NCBI GenBank assembly: GCA_014607495.2
Contig: CP053167.1
Coordinates: 10,416,001-10,480,000 of the forward strand
Origin: Carposina sasakii
Taxonomy: Eukaryota; Arthropoda; Insecta; Lepidoptera; Carposinidae
Direction: 5' to 3'
DNA: 64,000 nt
Shown here: in pieces, positions 22,216 to 32,905 of the stretch
Layout: every line of letters starts with the position of its first letter
Position numbering within the stretch: the stretch's first letter is position 1
Notes under the pieces: model-generated
The model's input: only the letters and a program-made list of their open reading frames with translations
What the model was told of the DNA's origin: nothing
Database searches by the model: none
Made by a program: the position numbers and the translations under genes

Positions 22216-22585
22216 TACAGGATGTTTTTTTGTGGCCACCTTTAACGAAGGGTACGTATTCTATACATGAAATAAAGTTTATGGCAAAAAAAATGCTGGG
22301 AATTTTTTTTTTAATTTTAAATTCCTTGATCGTGCGAAATTTATAGTGTCTAGTGTTTGTGTTAGTTTTTTTATAGACAGATATTAATTATTTTTCGTGA
22401 AAAAATCCTGCTACGCGCGTCTATGTGCATTTATGCAGAAAAACGCAGTCTATTTACTCAACTTTGGACCCTAATATTTTGGAAAGCAGACACTTCCCAG
22501 GTATGCTTCCATGGAGAAAAATGATCGTGATGATGAGGAGATTCCGTAGTTTTCGGGAACGTTGACGACCAAAAATCATCCTGTA
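22216..22585 (+). mobile_element. Family A MITE
   Basis: TACAGGATG...CATCCTGTA ends, with the same internal order as the copy at 12804. It is very similar to the copy 500 bp downstream. Confidence 0.8.
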
Positions 22586-23117
22586 TGTACTGTGTAGTAG
22601 GTTATTTCGGTATGGTAACATTTTTAAGGTAAATACGTGATTGCTTATTTATAAACTGTGATGACGTTTTCCTCTTCAGGAATATTTACTGTTTTAGTGT
22701 TTATCCTATCTATAACTGTGAAACACGCAAGTGATACAGGGTGTAAGTGACACTAAGGACGTTTCAAACTCGAAGACGAACCTACAGTGTCCGTGTACTA
22801 AGAATAAGAATTTATATTAAATAAAGCCCACCAATGACAGATCTCATGTAGAGTACGTTCCTAACCCTACACGCTATCTTTTTTTGTTATACATTACTTC
22901 TTGTAAAAAAAAAACGACGCACGCACTTTAGGAGAAGGTTTTCGCTAGGCCCGTCTTGGCGGGGGCACTACCCGGAGCTCCCAGATTAGTAAATAATAAC
23001 CTATAAGGCTTTTTATTCTACGTAGGTACTAAGTAAACTTACATACATATTGCATTTATTAATCAAACATTGAGAATTTCCCGCAAAATTGCATCAAAAC
23101 ACTGATATCGCTCGAAA
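22586..23117. other. Spacer between two family A MITEs
   Basis: No gene or shared repeat recognised. Confidence 0.4.
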
Positions 23118-23493
23118 TACAGGATGTTTTTTTGTGGCCACCTTTAACGAAGGGTACGTACTCTATACATGAAATAAAGTAAGTTTATGCCAAAAAAAAT
23201 GCTGGGATTTTTTTTTTTTATATTTTAAATTCCTTGGTCGTGCGAAATTTATAGTGTCTAGTGTTTATGTTAGTTTTTTTATACACAGATATTAATTATT
23301 TTTCGTGAAAAAATCCTGCTACGCGCGTCTATGTGCATTTATGCAGAAAAACGCAGTCTATTTACTCAACTTTGGACCCTAATATTTTGGAAACCAGACA
23401 CTTCCCAGGTATGCTTCCATGGAGAAAAATGATCGTGATGATGAGGAGATTCCGTAGTTTTCGGGAACGTTGACGACCAAAAATCATCCTGTA
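23118..23493 (+). mobile_element. Family A MITE
   Basis: Same ends and order as 22216-22585. Differences are mainly in the length of the central poly-T tract and a few substitutions. Confidence 0.8.
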
Positions 23494-23955
23494 TAGTGAG
23501 TCCATTGCATAGAAATAGTCATGTATCTGATTTCGGAACTAACATTTTCAGTATGCAGTCACACAGTAAATGTGGTCATACACATAGTAACTAGCGCCAT
23601 CATCCACTGGTACTATACGGTGAAATGCACAAGATTTCCATATCGCTTTCTATACACAGACAGACGGACTCAGACTACATTTCTACTCCATTGACAGCTA
23701 ATAGCGTCTAGCTGAAAATCAAACCTGTTTCACGAAATACAAGACAGCTCCGGCTATGTATAGAGAGCCTTGAAGTTTCATGTTTTCAGTATTTATGTTT
23801 AACGTTGTACTAAACTGTAAATATACCTAGACCTTGTTTCGGAATAAGAAGAGAATAAGACTGTGTATACATATACCGTAAATGAATTTAAACATTGTTT
23901 AAGCTAAACATTGCCTAAAATTTACAGTAAAGTTGTTTCACAATTTTATACAATT
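23494..23955. other. No gene seen
   Basis: No frame or repeat recognised. Confidence 0.4.
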
Positions 23956-24165
23956 TTATACGCCATAGGTCCTGGGTTCGAATCCCGGTAGGTGCAAACA
24001 TTGATATGATGAATATTGATGTTTGTTTCCGAGTCATGGATGTTTCTATACTTATCTATGTATTTATATACCGTTGCTTAGTATCCACGTCACAAGACCT
24101 TATGGATCTTAATGTGGGACTAAGTTAATGTGTTGTGAAGTGTGTGAATATTATTATTATATTAT
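23956..24165 (+). mobile_element. tRNA-derived SINE2, 5'-truncated
   Basis: The B box GGTCCTGGGTTCGAATCCCG is followed by the SINE2 body (GTTTGTTTCCGAGTCATGGA, CACAAGACCTTATGGATC). The A-box half of the head is missing. The complete head is at 61202-61272 in inverse orientation. Confidence 0.7.
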
Positions 24166-24469
24166 ACTAAGTTTTAACGATGTTATTAGAAAACCTCGTT
24201 TAATTAAATAGTATTTTAATGAAATTTTTAATATAGTCTAGCTTTAGCTTTGTTATTATAAAAAAATAACATTTGATTAAAGTTTAGTATGACATAAATA
24301 ATAAAATACACGAGCCGCGTGGTATTATTAATACTAATATCTACGTGAATAAATATGGAGTTGATTAATTCATTGTTTTATTTGCCTTATATAACTGTGA
24401 ATTTTTTCAATATACGGGATCCCGCAAATACCGAGATCCCGCGGGATTGAAAAATCATAGTCCCGTCAA

Positions 24470-24547
24470 TACCGTACCTGGCCAATCTCCGTAGAGATTG
24501 GTCACTTTGGCCGAGGTACGGTCTGAGATCATCATCATCATCATCAT
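24470..24547 (+). mobile_element. SINE3 tail fragment with (ATC)n
   Basis: CCTGGCCAATCTCCGTAGAG, TTGGTCACTTTGGCCGAGGT and ACGGTCTGAG are followed by a run of ATC. The microsatellite tail marks it as a 3' end. Confidence 0.65.
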
Positions 24548-24910
24548 TTATATAAAATACATAAATATACAATGAAGTTCGACCATTTTCCTTGAACCAT
24601 GCTATTATCTCCATGGGCTGGAATTAATTCCAGGCCGGTGCAATTGTGTTAACTGGAATTATTTCCGGGCACTCTGGAATTAGTTTATGTGCAACGCCGC
24701 CGAGTCAGTTAATCTCTTGTACATTTTGCCCTCTTAATGTTAATAATTGTGTAGCCGTGTTTGCGATTTCTGCTTTGTTTTATAACTAGCTACTCTGCCT
24801 GAGTGGACTATAGGAAATAATGCCGTTATTAACCAAATGTATAGTCCTAGTAGGTAATATTATTTGATAATATAATTGACTTTCATATTATTTGGCGGCT
24901 TTATTTCAAA
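24548..24910. other. No gene seen
   Basis: It includes a near-duplicate phrase (GGCTGGAATTAATTCCAGGC palindrome at about 24613). Otherwise plain. Confidence 0.4.
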
Positions 24911-25138
24911 CTAGTGGAACTCCCGCGACTTCTTCCGCGTGGACTGCAAAAAAAACAAAATGTCAAAAATAACCGGAAAAAAAAATAGCCTATGTGTTAA
25001 TGCAGGATTTCAGCTAATTCCATACCAAATTTCATTAAAATCGCTCCATCAGTTTTTACGTGAAAAAGTAACAAACATCCATCCATCCTTCCAGCCATAC
25101 TCATTTTACTCACTTTCGCATTTATAATATTAGTAAGA
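24911..25138 (-). mobile_element. Lep1-type mini-Helitron, both ends
   Basis: The plus strand starts CTAGTGGAACTCCCGCGACT and ends TTATAATATTAGTAAGA, the inverse of the Lep1 5' start. The body includes ACGTGAAAAAGTAACAAACA. Confidence 0.75.
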
Positions 25139-25333
25139 TCCTGATCAGATCAACTCAGGCAGAGTTGGCAGTTATAAAATAAAGCAGAAATCGCAAACAC
25201 GGCTACACAAAGCAGAATGGAGCTTAGGATGTTTCACAAAACAACAGTACGGATGTTTATGTAACTTGGAAGTTGTGTAGATTTACTCAATCAAGTGTCA
25301 TCAGAGAAAAGTTACAAGTATAAGAGTGTAAGG

Positions 25334-25677
25334 CTTGGGATCTCTATGCGTGATCTAATCAGAAATGAGGAGATCCGCAGACGTACAAAGATCACCGACA
25401 TAGCTCAACGGTCCAGCAAGCTGAAGTGGCAATGGGCAGGGCACATACGAGTAGGTCGACGAACTGATGGCCGATGGAGTCGGAAAGTTCTAGAGTGGAT
25501 ACCACGTATCGGCAAGCGCATCATGGGAAGGCCATCCGCGAGGTGGACGGATGACCTGGCCAAGGTTGCGGGCGTCGGTTGGATGCAGGCTGCTTCCGAC
25601 CGGTCGGAGTGGAGGTTGTTGGGGGAGGCCTATGTCCAACAGTGGACTTCTCAGGGCTGTAAAAGGTGATGATGATG
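25334..25677 (+). mobile_element. 5'-truncated LINE: C-terminus of RTE-like endonuclease-reverse transcriptase
   Basis: The frame continues to a stop at about 25669. It encodes the C-terminal tail typical of insect endonuclease-reverse transcriptases: LGISMRDLIRNEEIRRRT, then LKWQWAGHI, GRPSARWTDDLAKVAG and GEAYVQQWT. It ends in a short GATGATGAT tail. It is flanked by the 14-bp direct repeat ATAAGAGTGTAAGG at 25320-25333 and 25678-25691, so this is a single LINE insertion that lost its 5' end. The upstream codons of the open frame (25295-25333) are host flank, not LINE. The RT catalytic core is absent, so it is dead. Confidence 0.85.
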
Positions 25678-25691
25678 ATAAGAGTGTAAGG

Positions 25692-26032
25692 AAGTTTTTA
25701 ATACCTGTATAACTTCATACACCTAAATTCTTAATAATAACTAATATAAATGCTAAAGTAAGTTTGCCTCAGGACTCTTTATTTACACAACCAACGTATG
25801 TATTTCAAATTATGCACATCTAAACTATTTATTCCAACATTTATATTACAAAAATGACGAAAATGATTATTTATTTATTCTCAAAAGATGGTACAATAAA
25901 GTAATGATCAAATTATTAGATCAGAGACACGTTTTGCCAAAATGTATTCTTGCAAGTAAAAGTTATTCGAAAGTCAAAAAATAATCCGCCAGTTCTGTTA
26001 CTCCTGCACAAGAAAAACGGCAACTTCAACTC
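25692..26032. other. No gene seen; small repeat
   Basis: The TTATTCTCAAAAGATGGTAC repeat at 25872-25930 pairs with 13798-13855. Nothing else recognised. Confidence 0.4.
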
Positions 26033-26140
26033 AACACGGGAGGCGTTGCTGCCCACCGGAAACCCTTAATCGCCTTGTACCATACCCACGGGCAGACCTG
26101 GGTGGTACGAATTCTACTCTACCGGTACCACGCGGCCAAT
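26033..26140 (-). mobile_element. Family F fragment
   Basis: CACGGGAGGCGTTGCTGCCC, GGAAACCCTTAATCGCC and GGTACGAATTCTACTCTACC match the 5' half of family F. Confidence 0.65.
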
Positions 26141-26467
26141 ATATTATATAGGTAGTTCTGTACATTCTGTAGTGCACGAAGAAGTCGCGGATAACCGCTC
26201 ATCGCCATCATTCATTCATACATATAAAATGTGATAAAAAATACCTTATTCGCGTTGTGTAGTTCAATTTGGCTGCTACAATCTGTTTCGCATTGCTCTG
26301 TCATAGAATAGATTGATGATGTTGGTACGGACGTCGTGGATTATATGAGAGACGTACTTGCTGGTTGAAACGCTGCGTTTTTATTCAACAGGTAAATGAA
26401 CAAACAATTTTTCTTACATGATTATTATGAAGGTACTTGAATTATTTTATAGTACACGCAACTGTGT
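26141..26467. other. No gene seen
   Basis: No convincing frame or repeat. Confidence 0.4.
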
Positions 26468-26600
26468 TCCTTAAAATAGGGCAAGGGAACAGAACTATTG
26501 GAAGCTGGAGAAGGTATCACCAAGTAGATCATACAAACACGCTCAGTATAGCCGGGCGAAATGTAAAAGGTTTGTTGCTAGCTCACCGCCTAAGGGAAAG
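26468..26600 (+). repeat. Family H repeat, diverged
   Basis: CACGCTCAGTATAGCCGGGC and GTTGCTAGCTCACCGCCTAA align with the family middle. Confidence 0.55.
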
Positions 26601-26686
26601 CCTTATAAGTTATCTAGTCTACTGATCCGCCATCGACGTTCCTTGTCGCATCACTCTCACCAATTGCAGTTGGAGCGAACGCAATG

Positions 26687-27037
26687 AACTTCACGACCTC
26701 GTCCGTGTAGACTACAGAAAAAAAACAAAATGTCGAAATTATCCGGGTTAAAAATATTTTGTCGGAATAAAAGTAGCCTACTTACTTCTTTTGATCTGTA
26801 TTTCTTCCCTATTTCTATTGTCCTTTTCTATGTTACTTCTGTCCGTGTATGTGTAATTTTCAAATAAAAATCTATTCTATTCTATTCTATTCTATGTGTT
26901 AATCTAGGGTGTCAGCTAACTCCATATTGAATTTTATTAAAATTGCTCCAGCCGTTTTTACGTGAAAGAATAACAAACATTCATCCATCCATCCATCTAC
27001 ATACTTACAAACTTCCGCGTAAATAATATTAGTAGGA
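26687..27037 (-). mobile_element. Lep1-type mini-Helitron, interrupted
   Basis: Left half: CACGACCTCGTCCGTGTAGA to GTAGCCTAC. Right half: TGTTAATCTAGGGTGTCAGC to AAATAATATTAGTAGGA. Between them sits the family K insert at 26780-26895. Confidence 0.75.
26780..26895 (+). mobile_element. Family K retroposon with (TCTAT)n tail
   Basis: TTGATCTGTATTTCTTCCCT, TTACTTCTGTCCGTGTATGT and a (TCTAT)5 run (26871-26895). The inverse piece at 49337-49435 shares the body and the AATAG tail. It splits a mini-Helitron, so it is the younger insertion. Confidence 0.65.
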
Positions 27038-27460
27038 TGTAAGAGATCCCACATTTAGCAAAATCAATTGAGAAATTTTAATAATGTTACTTTATCTAAG
27101 GCCCTATAACAGTATTATCTATAAAATAGTAGATGACTTTTAATTAAACGGCCGTGTCGTATTGTAAAGCTAGTGTGTCCTAAACTACGCGGCGTGATTT
27201 GTCTTGCTTACCGGCTCGACCGGCGACAGGATCCAGTGGAAACGCAATAATGAAAACGCAAACAAAAAAAACATGAGAAAACGCGCACGCAACTGAAAAA
27301 TGTGATTGCGGAAAACTAAGATGTTTCTTTGTTTATTGCCATTATAGGGAAAAAGGTAAATACAAAACTTATTTTTATATCAGAGTGACTTCATCATTTT
27401 AGAAAAGCGAAGTGATGGGTCCGTTAAAAATAAAAGAAAAATCTTTAATTCGGACAACTA
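27038..27460. other. No gene seen
   Basis: A 64-codon frame (27412-27606) lies mostly inside the following MITE and is not a gene. Confidence 0.4.
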
Positions 27461-27939
27461 TACAGGGTGTTTATGACAGCCAGGCAAATATTGATACCAT
27501 GACTTCAGACCATGATTCTGAGGCAGAAAACACTGAAAATTTTCGCAGGAAAATTCCGAATATTTCCGACATTTTTTTCATATTTACAGGAAAAAAAATT
27601 GTTTAGTTCGTTTAATTAGGCCTTAAATAATGACATAAAAATATTTTTTTTACCAAAAGATGATTTTCAAAAAAAAAAATCTCAAAAAATTTCAAAAAAC
27701 TAATCATCCCTAATGGAGAGTCACAATTGATCAAAAAAACAGAAATGGGTCACACAATAATTAATAAGCCCATTTAATTAGTCACAGGATCGCCCGATAC
27801 AATTAGCGCGGAGAGCAAAGATTACTGATAAATAAATCAAAAATACATTTCCTGCGAGTAATAACACTATCGTATAACTCAACAGAATGGTACTTATTCA
27901 GCATTTCATTATTTGCCTGGCTGTCACCTACACCCTGTA
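27461..27939 (+). mobile_element. Family C MITE, full copy
   Basis: The left end TACAGGGTGTTTATGACAGC with CAGGCAAATA is inverted at the right (TATTTGCCTGGCTGTCACCT then ACACCCTGTA). TIRs are about 27 bp. Other copies are at 34500-35084, 42985-43368 and 57833-58125. No coding region. Confidence 0.8.
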
Positions 27940-27950
27940 GATCTTTGCAT

Positions 27951-28083
27951 CGGATTGCATGCTAGGTGCTCGGGTCTGGTTTCTCGTGGCGATTGTAAGT
28001 GCTTGTTTTCGCAGTTATGAGTTATCAGATCCGAGGGTCAGTGGAGGGTGTAGGGCCCGGTGGTGGGCGCACCCACAGTGAAC
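27951..28083 (+). mobile_element. Penelope-like element 3' tail fragment
   Basis: TTGCATGCTAGGTGCTCGGG, TTATGAGTTATCAGATCCGA and GGCCCGGTGGTGGGCGCACC match the end of the element at 44523-47041. It abuts the family C MITE. Confidence 0.75.
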
Positions 28084-29054
28084 TATAGATCCAATGGTGT
28101 TAGTATGACTTATGTTTAGTTAGTACGAGTATAACATGTAGGATATTCCATCGTTTTACCACTAGGCTGATAATATTATCTAGACATATAATAAATTATA
28201 TGACAATAATACAATTGGCAAGTTACTTAATTCAGCACTATCATTTAATTATAGAGATACGCCTAAGGTATTTTAAGCTACCTTTATAAAGTCTTACTCG
28301 TATTACTTTTTATAGCACCAAAGAAAAAGTCTTATGTTACACATGAACATTGGACTTTTTTCAAAACTACAACGATGTCGCTTGTTCAATATAAAAACAC
28401 ATGTCTTGTTCACGAATTTCGTTTAACAATAGCACAGTTACCCTTTAAACTTGATAACGCTGTTATCAATCTGTTCCCATAACAACACCTTTATAAGTCA
28501 GTACCTATAATAGGTAAGAAAGAAAGAAAGAAAGAAAACGTTTATTTTTCGCCACACACACACATAAAAAATTACAATCTAAAATATATAAAGTGGGTAT
28601 AATACCGTAATCACTGCATTTAGGTACTATACATCAAAACATTATACACATATATACATATACGTATATACATACACATATTATAAGTATATTAAAAATA
28701 ACATAAAAATACCAAAAGTCATCAAAAGTAGACAATATAAAAGTGCGACGAAAAATTGGTCGCCACTCAGCATAATGTTATAGCATGAGATGCTATAACG
28801 CTGGTCTTCCGTGTCGCCAGTTAACTTGCCTAATGGACAAGTCGTAAATAATATAAAACTAAAGACAATATACTACAACAATACAAATAGAAACACAACA
28901 CAAAATAAGCTACTTTCTTACAAAGCTTACAAATAAAAACGTAACAATACAAATTAAAAACGCTCCACAAATTAGTTACTACGCGACACAAAATTAGTTA
29001 CTCACGTAGGTAAGTACTACTAAGTACATAAAGATACTCAAATTTATAAAAATA
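28084..29054. other. Non-coding, with (GAAA)n and a dispersed tail
   Basis: A GAAA microsatellite lies at 28517-28538. Around 28740-28860 is GC-richer text (TGGTCGCCACTCAGC, CTTCCGTGTCGCCAGTTAAC) containing the hairpin noted separately. This resembles a retroposon 3' end with a GAAA-type tail in inverse, but I have no second copy in the window to confirm it. Confidence 0.45.
28777..28799. other. Perfect 10-bp hairpin
   Basis: GTTATAGCAT and ATGCTATAAC flank a three-base loop (GAG). It lies in the GC-richer segment near the (GAAA)n tract. Confidence 0.7.
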
Positions 29055-29065
29055 CTAGCAAACCC

Positions 29066-29083
29066 GGCGAACTCCGTTTCGCC
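29066..29083 (-). other. Helitron 3' terminal hairpin
   Basis: GGCGAA and TTCGCC (plus strand) form a 6-bp stem with a 6-base loop, seven bases before the CTAG end. Helitrons characteristically carry such a subterminal palindrome, which helps define the end of transposition. Confidence 0.85.
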
Positions 29084-29315
29084 ACCAGATGGCTTCGTTT
29101 TATGTAACATTTCGTTTGGTGATTAAAAGATGAAGAAAATTTTTTTTTAGTTTTATATTTGAAAAGGAAAAATTTTATTTCATTTCACAACAGTAATGAA
29201 TTCATTTCGATTACAAAAATGAAGTGTTATTTAGTTGAACTTCTCTAAGTAAATGAAAGTAAATCCAAAGTAAATACTGAATCGAAGCGTTATACGTGTC
29301 CGCAAATTATCCGTT

Positions 29316-30965
29316 TCATTGAAGTGCTCTTTGGTAAACCACATTTTTTGTTTTTTGGTCTGACGTTAACACAAACAAAGCGGATGGTTTCCCAACTCGT
29401 GAACACGCAACGTATAACTGCCCATGTGAAAAACAATGATTTCTAAATTTATCCCGTAAACACTAAGCGATTGGCCTTGCCACTTGTTAATTGTCATTGC
29501 GAACGCAAGGCGAACTGGAAATTGCAATCGTTTGAAGTCAAACGGAAGATCAGTCGGAATCATTGGTATTCGAGGAATACATACATTTTCACCTGCGTAC
29601 TTTCCGTTAATAATGGTTGCCTCAATCAAATTCGGGATAAGTCTTTTTACCGAAAGTCGAGTACCATTGCAAAGTCGCGGTGGATACAAATTACGCAATA
29701 TCATAATAACTGTACCAACTTTGAGTTGCAAGTTATGTGGTGGAAATCCTGGTAACTCCAGAGAGTTCAAAAACTCTGTTGGATAATTTACTACATCATC
29801 GGGATTTGTTATGGAATCAACGGATTTGTATGTCACCAAATCGCCAGCAATTTTTGATTGAATGTTGAAATTCAGTGCGTGTACATCATTATTCTTTGCG
29901 GCAAGAATTGCTCGTTGACTTAACCAAGCATAATTCTGATAATTCTCACTAATGTTTGGGAAAACATTTTCAATAAGAGCTAATTGAGAGTCTACAAATC
30001 GGAAAAAGTCGTTGGTAAGAGTAATTAATCCAGATGTCGCATCAACTGGGACTTTTCCATTCCCAACAGCTAACAATTGTTTGGAAAATTGTGCAGCACT
30101 TTGATCATTTTGAAGTTGAACTCTCATATTAGTGGTTAGCGATAATGTTTTTACGTTATTCCATAAAGGTGATGCCTTCAGGCAAGCATTCAATTCATCT
30201 GCAGGCGTTACACGGGGAATTACTGGCAACGTTTGCCTGAAATCGCCTGCCAATAATATCATCAAGCCGCCAAACATATTGTTATTTCGCCGAAGATCCT
30301 TCAGTGTGAAGTTAAGTGCTTCAAGTGATTTCTTATGTGCCATTGTGCACTCATCCCAAACAATGAGCTTGCATTGCATCAACAATTTTCCCATTGCACT
30401 GGATCGGGAAATATTGCATGTTGGAGTATCAATTGTGTTGAAATTGAGTGGCAACTTAAGCGCAGAATGTGCAGTACGACCGCCATCTAGAAGAGTCGAC
30501 GCAATTCCAGATGATGCTAACGCCAAAGCTATGTCACATCTTGATCGAATAGTGGCCAAAATCAATGAAATGACAAATGTTTTCCCTGTTCCTCCAGGTG
30601 CGTCCAGGAAGAATAGACCACCAGTATTATTGTCCACCGCTTGCATTAATGTTTCGTATACTTGTTTTTGTTGTTCATTCAGCAACGGCACATTATTTCG
30701 AACGAATTCCTGCAATGTATCAACATTGTATTGCAGCTCTCGATTTAATTCTTGGTTGAATGCATCGTGCATCGATCGATTTGGCGCAATCATTCCGACT
30801 TCAATCAGTAGCTTGTTTGCAATAGTCAAGCATTGATCCTCAATCAGAATCAATCCTTCATTGTAGATTTCATCGCTTATTTGGATGTCAGGATTATTCG
30901 TTTGAATGCGCAAGCGATGCAAGATATCTTTACATATGTCGTCTTTATATTTGTTCCATAACTAA
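29316..30965 (-). pseudogene. Helitron Pif1-type helicase domain, frameshifted
   Basis: The main frame (30922-29366) is open for 518 codons. Counting from that frame's first Met, visible motifs are Walker A APGGTGKT (108-115), Walker B IVWDE (187-191), AGDFRQTLPVI (225-235) and the late helicase motif TINKWQGQS (477-485). The last motif has Trp where Ala or Ser is usual. In Helitrons this superfamily 1 helicase unwinds DNA during rolling-circle transposition. About 24 codons before the frame's stop a one-base loss shifts the frame. The true C-terminal tail (CFSHGQLYVACSRVGKPS onward) is readable in another frame to a stop at 29316-29318. The N-terminal junction with the Rep part is also broken, and codons upstream of 30922 are in frame but follow a stop. 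Not a host PIF1 gene. Confidence 0.9.
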
Positions 30966-31853
30966 ATTCGCTGTGAAGGAAACATGACAACATGTGGTGA
31001 TGATAATTGCGAACAGCGTTCGTATTTGGTACGCATTTGATGAAACAACTGAATCCGCAAGTGTTAAATCCCAATGAGAATTGTTCTCCAGCAAACCCAA
31101 TAGTTGACATGCTTCTCTATATGTTTGGCATTGGTGGACATTCACAGTTTTCAAATGCGCAAATGATTTTGGTCCACGTACATTTACCAACAACAGTCGC
31201 AAATAAAAACATTCATCATTTCTAGGATGAACAGTATACATGCGACTTAGTGCATCAATGGAAAACACCTGTGGCCAATCAGGAACTGAGGCTCCTTGTT
31301 TGCGACGTTGGAATTTCTTTATTGATTGATTCCAAGTGTAATACTTGGGCATTTCAACGTACATCAGCGTCGCTGCGAATGGATCTACTCGTACTTCACA
31401 CATTGCAAAGAAGCTAGTCAATTTTGTCGATGGTGGTCTCTCAGCTCGTTGTGCCGCATTAGCCTCAGTGAAGTAAACTCTTTGGCCATTTTTCAAATGC
31501 ACTGCTAAATGTACAACTGTGGGATATCTTTCATGAATTTGAAATGACAATAATCGCCACAGTGCTTCATTACTACTGACGTATCTGCCCATTTGGAAGT
31601 TGCTGATTTCGTCATTCGCATTTTCCGACGCAATACCAAACACAGCCATGTCGCTGCCTTTTGTGACGTACTTGCACAAATATTTGATTGATTTGGCCGA
31701 ATGACAACTCACAACGTTTGCATGTGTTTGGAAAATTCGTGATAGCAGCAGGCAATATGGTACAATGAATTCATTTCCGATCTCAATCTCTTGATTTTGA
31801 ACTTTAACTTTGATGGTTCGACCATTATCTTCTTTTGAACGCACCGGCGCCAT
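30945..31853 (-). pseudogene. Helitron Rep protein fragment
   Basis: A 302-codon frame just upstream of the helicase. Residues 58 and 62 are the two tyrosines of KYLCKYVTKG, matching the YxxxY pair of the Helitron Rep nuclease. Following residues (YVSSNEALWRLLSFQIHE) fit the Rep-helicase linker region of Helitrons. The HUH metal-binding motif that should lie further N-terminal is missing, as the element's 5' end is reached ~225 bp upstream. The frame closes at 30945, in a different phase from the helicase. Helitrons normally encode both as one protein, so at least one frameshift and a stop separate them. Nuclease activity is not expected. Confidence 0.85.
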
Positions 31854-32077
31854 CTACTTAAAATATTGGTTTGTAGTACATGCTATTTATCAGAGATGGC
31901 GCTGTATGTAAAAAAGATTTTCCTGCTTTTCTGTTGAATTTTTTCCTGAATTTTCTTCGCTATAAACCTCACGGAGCCCGAGACCTTTCCAACGAATGCA
32001 AAACCGTGGAAATCGGTTCGTGCGTTCTGGAGTTATAGCGTCAGGAAGGAAAACCCGACTTATTTTTATATAGTAGA

Positions 32078-32376
32078 TTATAAAACGACTGCCTATGTCG
32101 CCTTTTGCAGGTCCAATAGAAACTTAGCTAAAGTCTTCTTAAAAGAGTAACTCGATTATAGGTAATGCTCCCATAATACAATATCCATCGGCGTGCAACT
32201 AAACTGAAGGCCCACACGGCGGCGGCAAAAATGAAATTTACACGAGAAGCGAGGTGCGCGCGAAAAGCAATTTCCCCTCCCAGTACGCAGTAATGGCTAC
32301 TATGGGGTGAAGCTATGAATTTTGGATGCGTTAATTTTGGCATAATTACTACAGTAAGGGCCGATAGTCTATCAAA
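32078..32376. other. No gene seen
   Basis: A 71-codon frame (32128-32343) has no recognised motif. A short GGCGGCGGC patch is at 32219. Confidence 0.4.
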
Positions 32377-32445
32377 AGAATAAAGTTGATGCTGTCTCAG
32401 TTCATTATCAAGTTTTAGAGAATGGCAGTATCAATTTTATTCTTC
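32377..32445. repeat. Hairpin repeat
   Basis: AAGAATAAAGTTGATGCTG pairs with CAGTATCAATTTTATTCTT. Same design as 7907-7967. Confidence 0.6.
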
Positions 32446-32501
32446 TGATAGGCTATCTTGGAAAAATCGTTCCTAAAACCTAGTATTATATTACTATTAT
32501 A

Positions 32502-32877
32502 TACAGGATGATTTTTGGTCGTCAACGTTCCCGAAAACTACGGAACCTCCTCATTATCACGATCATTTTTCTCCATGGAAGCATACCTGGGAAGTGTCTG
32601 GTTTCCAAAATATTAGGGTCCAAAGTTTAGTAAATAGACTGCGTTTTTCTGCATAAATGCACATAGACGCGCGTAGCAGGATTTTTTCCCGAAAAATAAT
32701 TAATATCTGTCTATAAAAAAACTAACATAAACACTAGACACTATAAATTTCGCACGATCAAGGAATTTAAAAATTTAATTTTTTTTTTCCCAGCATTTTT
32801 TTTGGCATAAACTTACTTTATTTCATGTATAGAATACGTACCCTTCGTTAAAGGTGGCCACAAAAAAACATCCTGTA
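32502..32877 (-). mobile_element. Family A MITE, inverse orientation
   Basis: TACAGGATGATTTTTGGTCG at the left and GGCCACAAAAAAACATCC then TGTA at the right. Followed by an AT-dinucleotide run. Confidence 0.8.
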
Positions 32878-32905
32878 TATATATATATTAGTATTATATT
32901 GTCCC

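Larger units (their letters stand above)
29055..32077 (-). mobile_element. Helitron, internally deleted but with both termini
   Basis: On the minus strand the element begins TCTACTATATAAAAATAAGT at 32077. It ends in CTAG at 29058-29055, preceded by a 6-bp hairpin. The host bases are A before TC and T after CTAG, the Helitron target. The 5' end lies only ~225 bp before a Rep fragment that lacks its N-terminal half, followed by a Pif1-type helicase. A full Helitron is usually well over 5 kb, so this is a deletion derivative with frameshifts, unlikely to be autonomous. Confidence 0.9.

Noticed and set aside
28517..28538. CRISPR-like or minisatellite array
   Set aside because: Simple (GAAA)n microsatellite; no spacers.
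30132..30836. 234-codon open frame on the plus strand
   Set aside because: It is the antisense shadow of the Helitron helicase; no motif in its own right.
29366..30922. Host PIF1 DNA helicase gene
   Set aside because: It lies between Helitron termini, follows a Rep Y2 fragment, lacks introns and has frameshifts.
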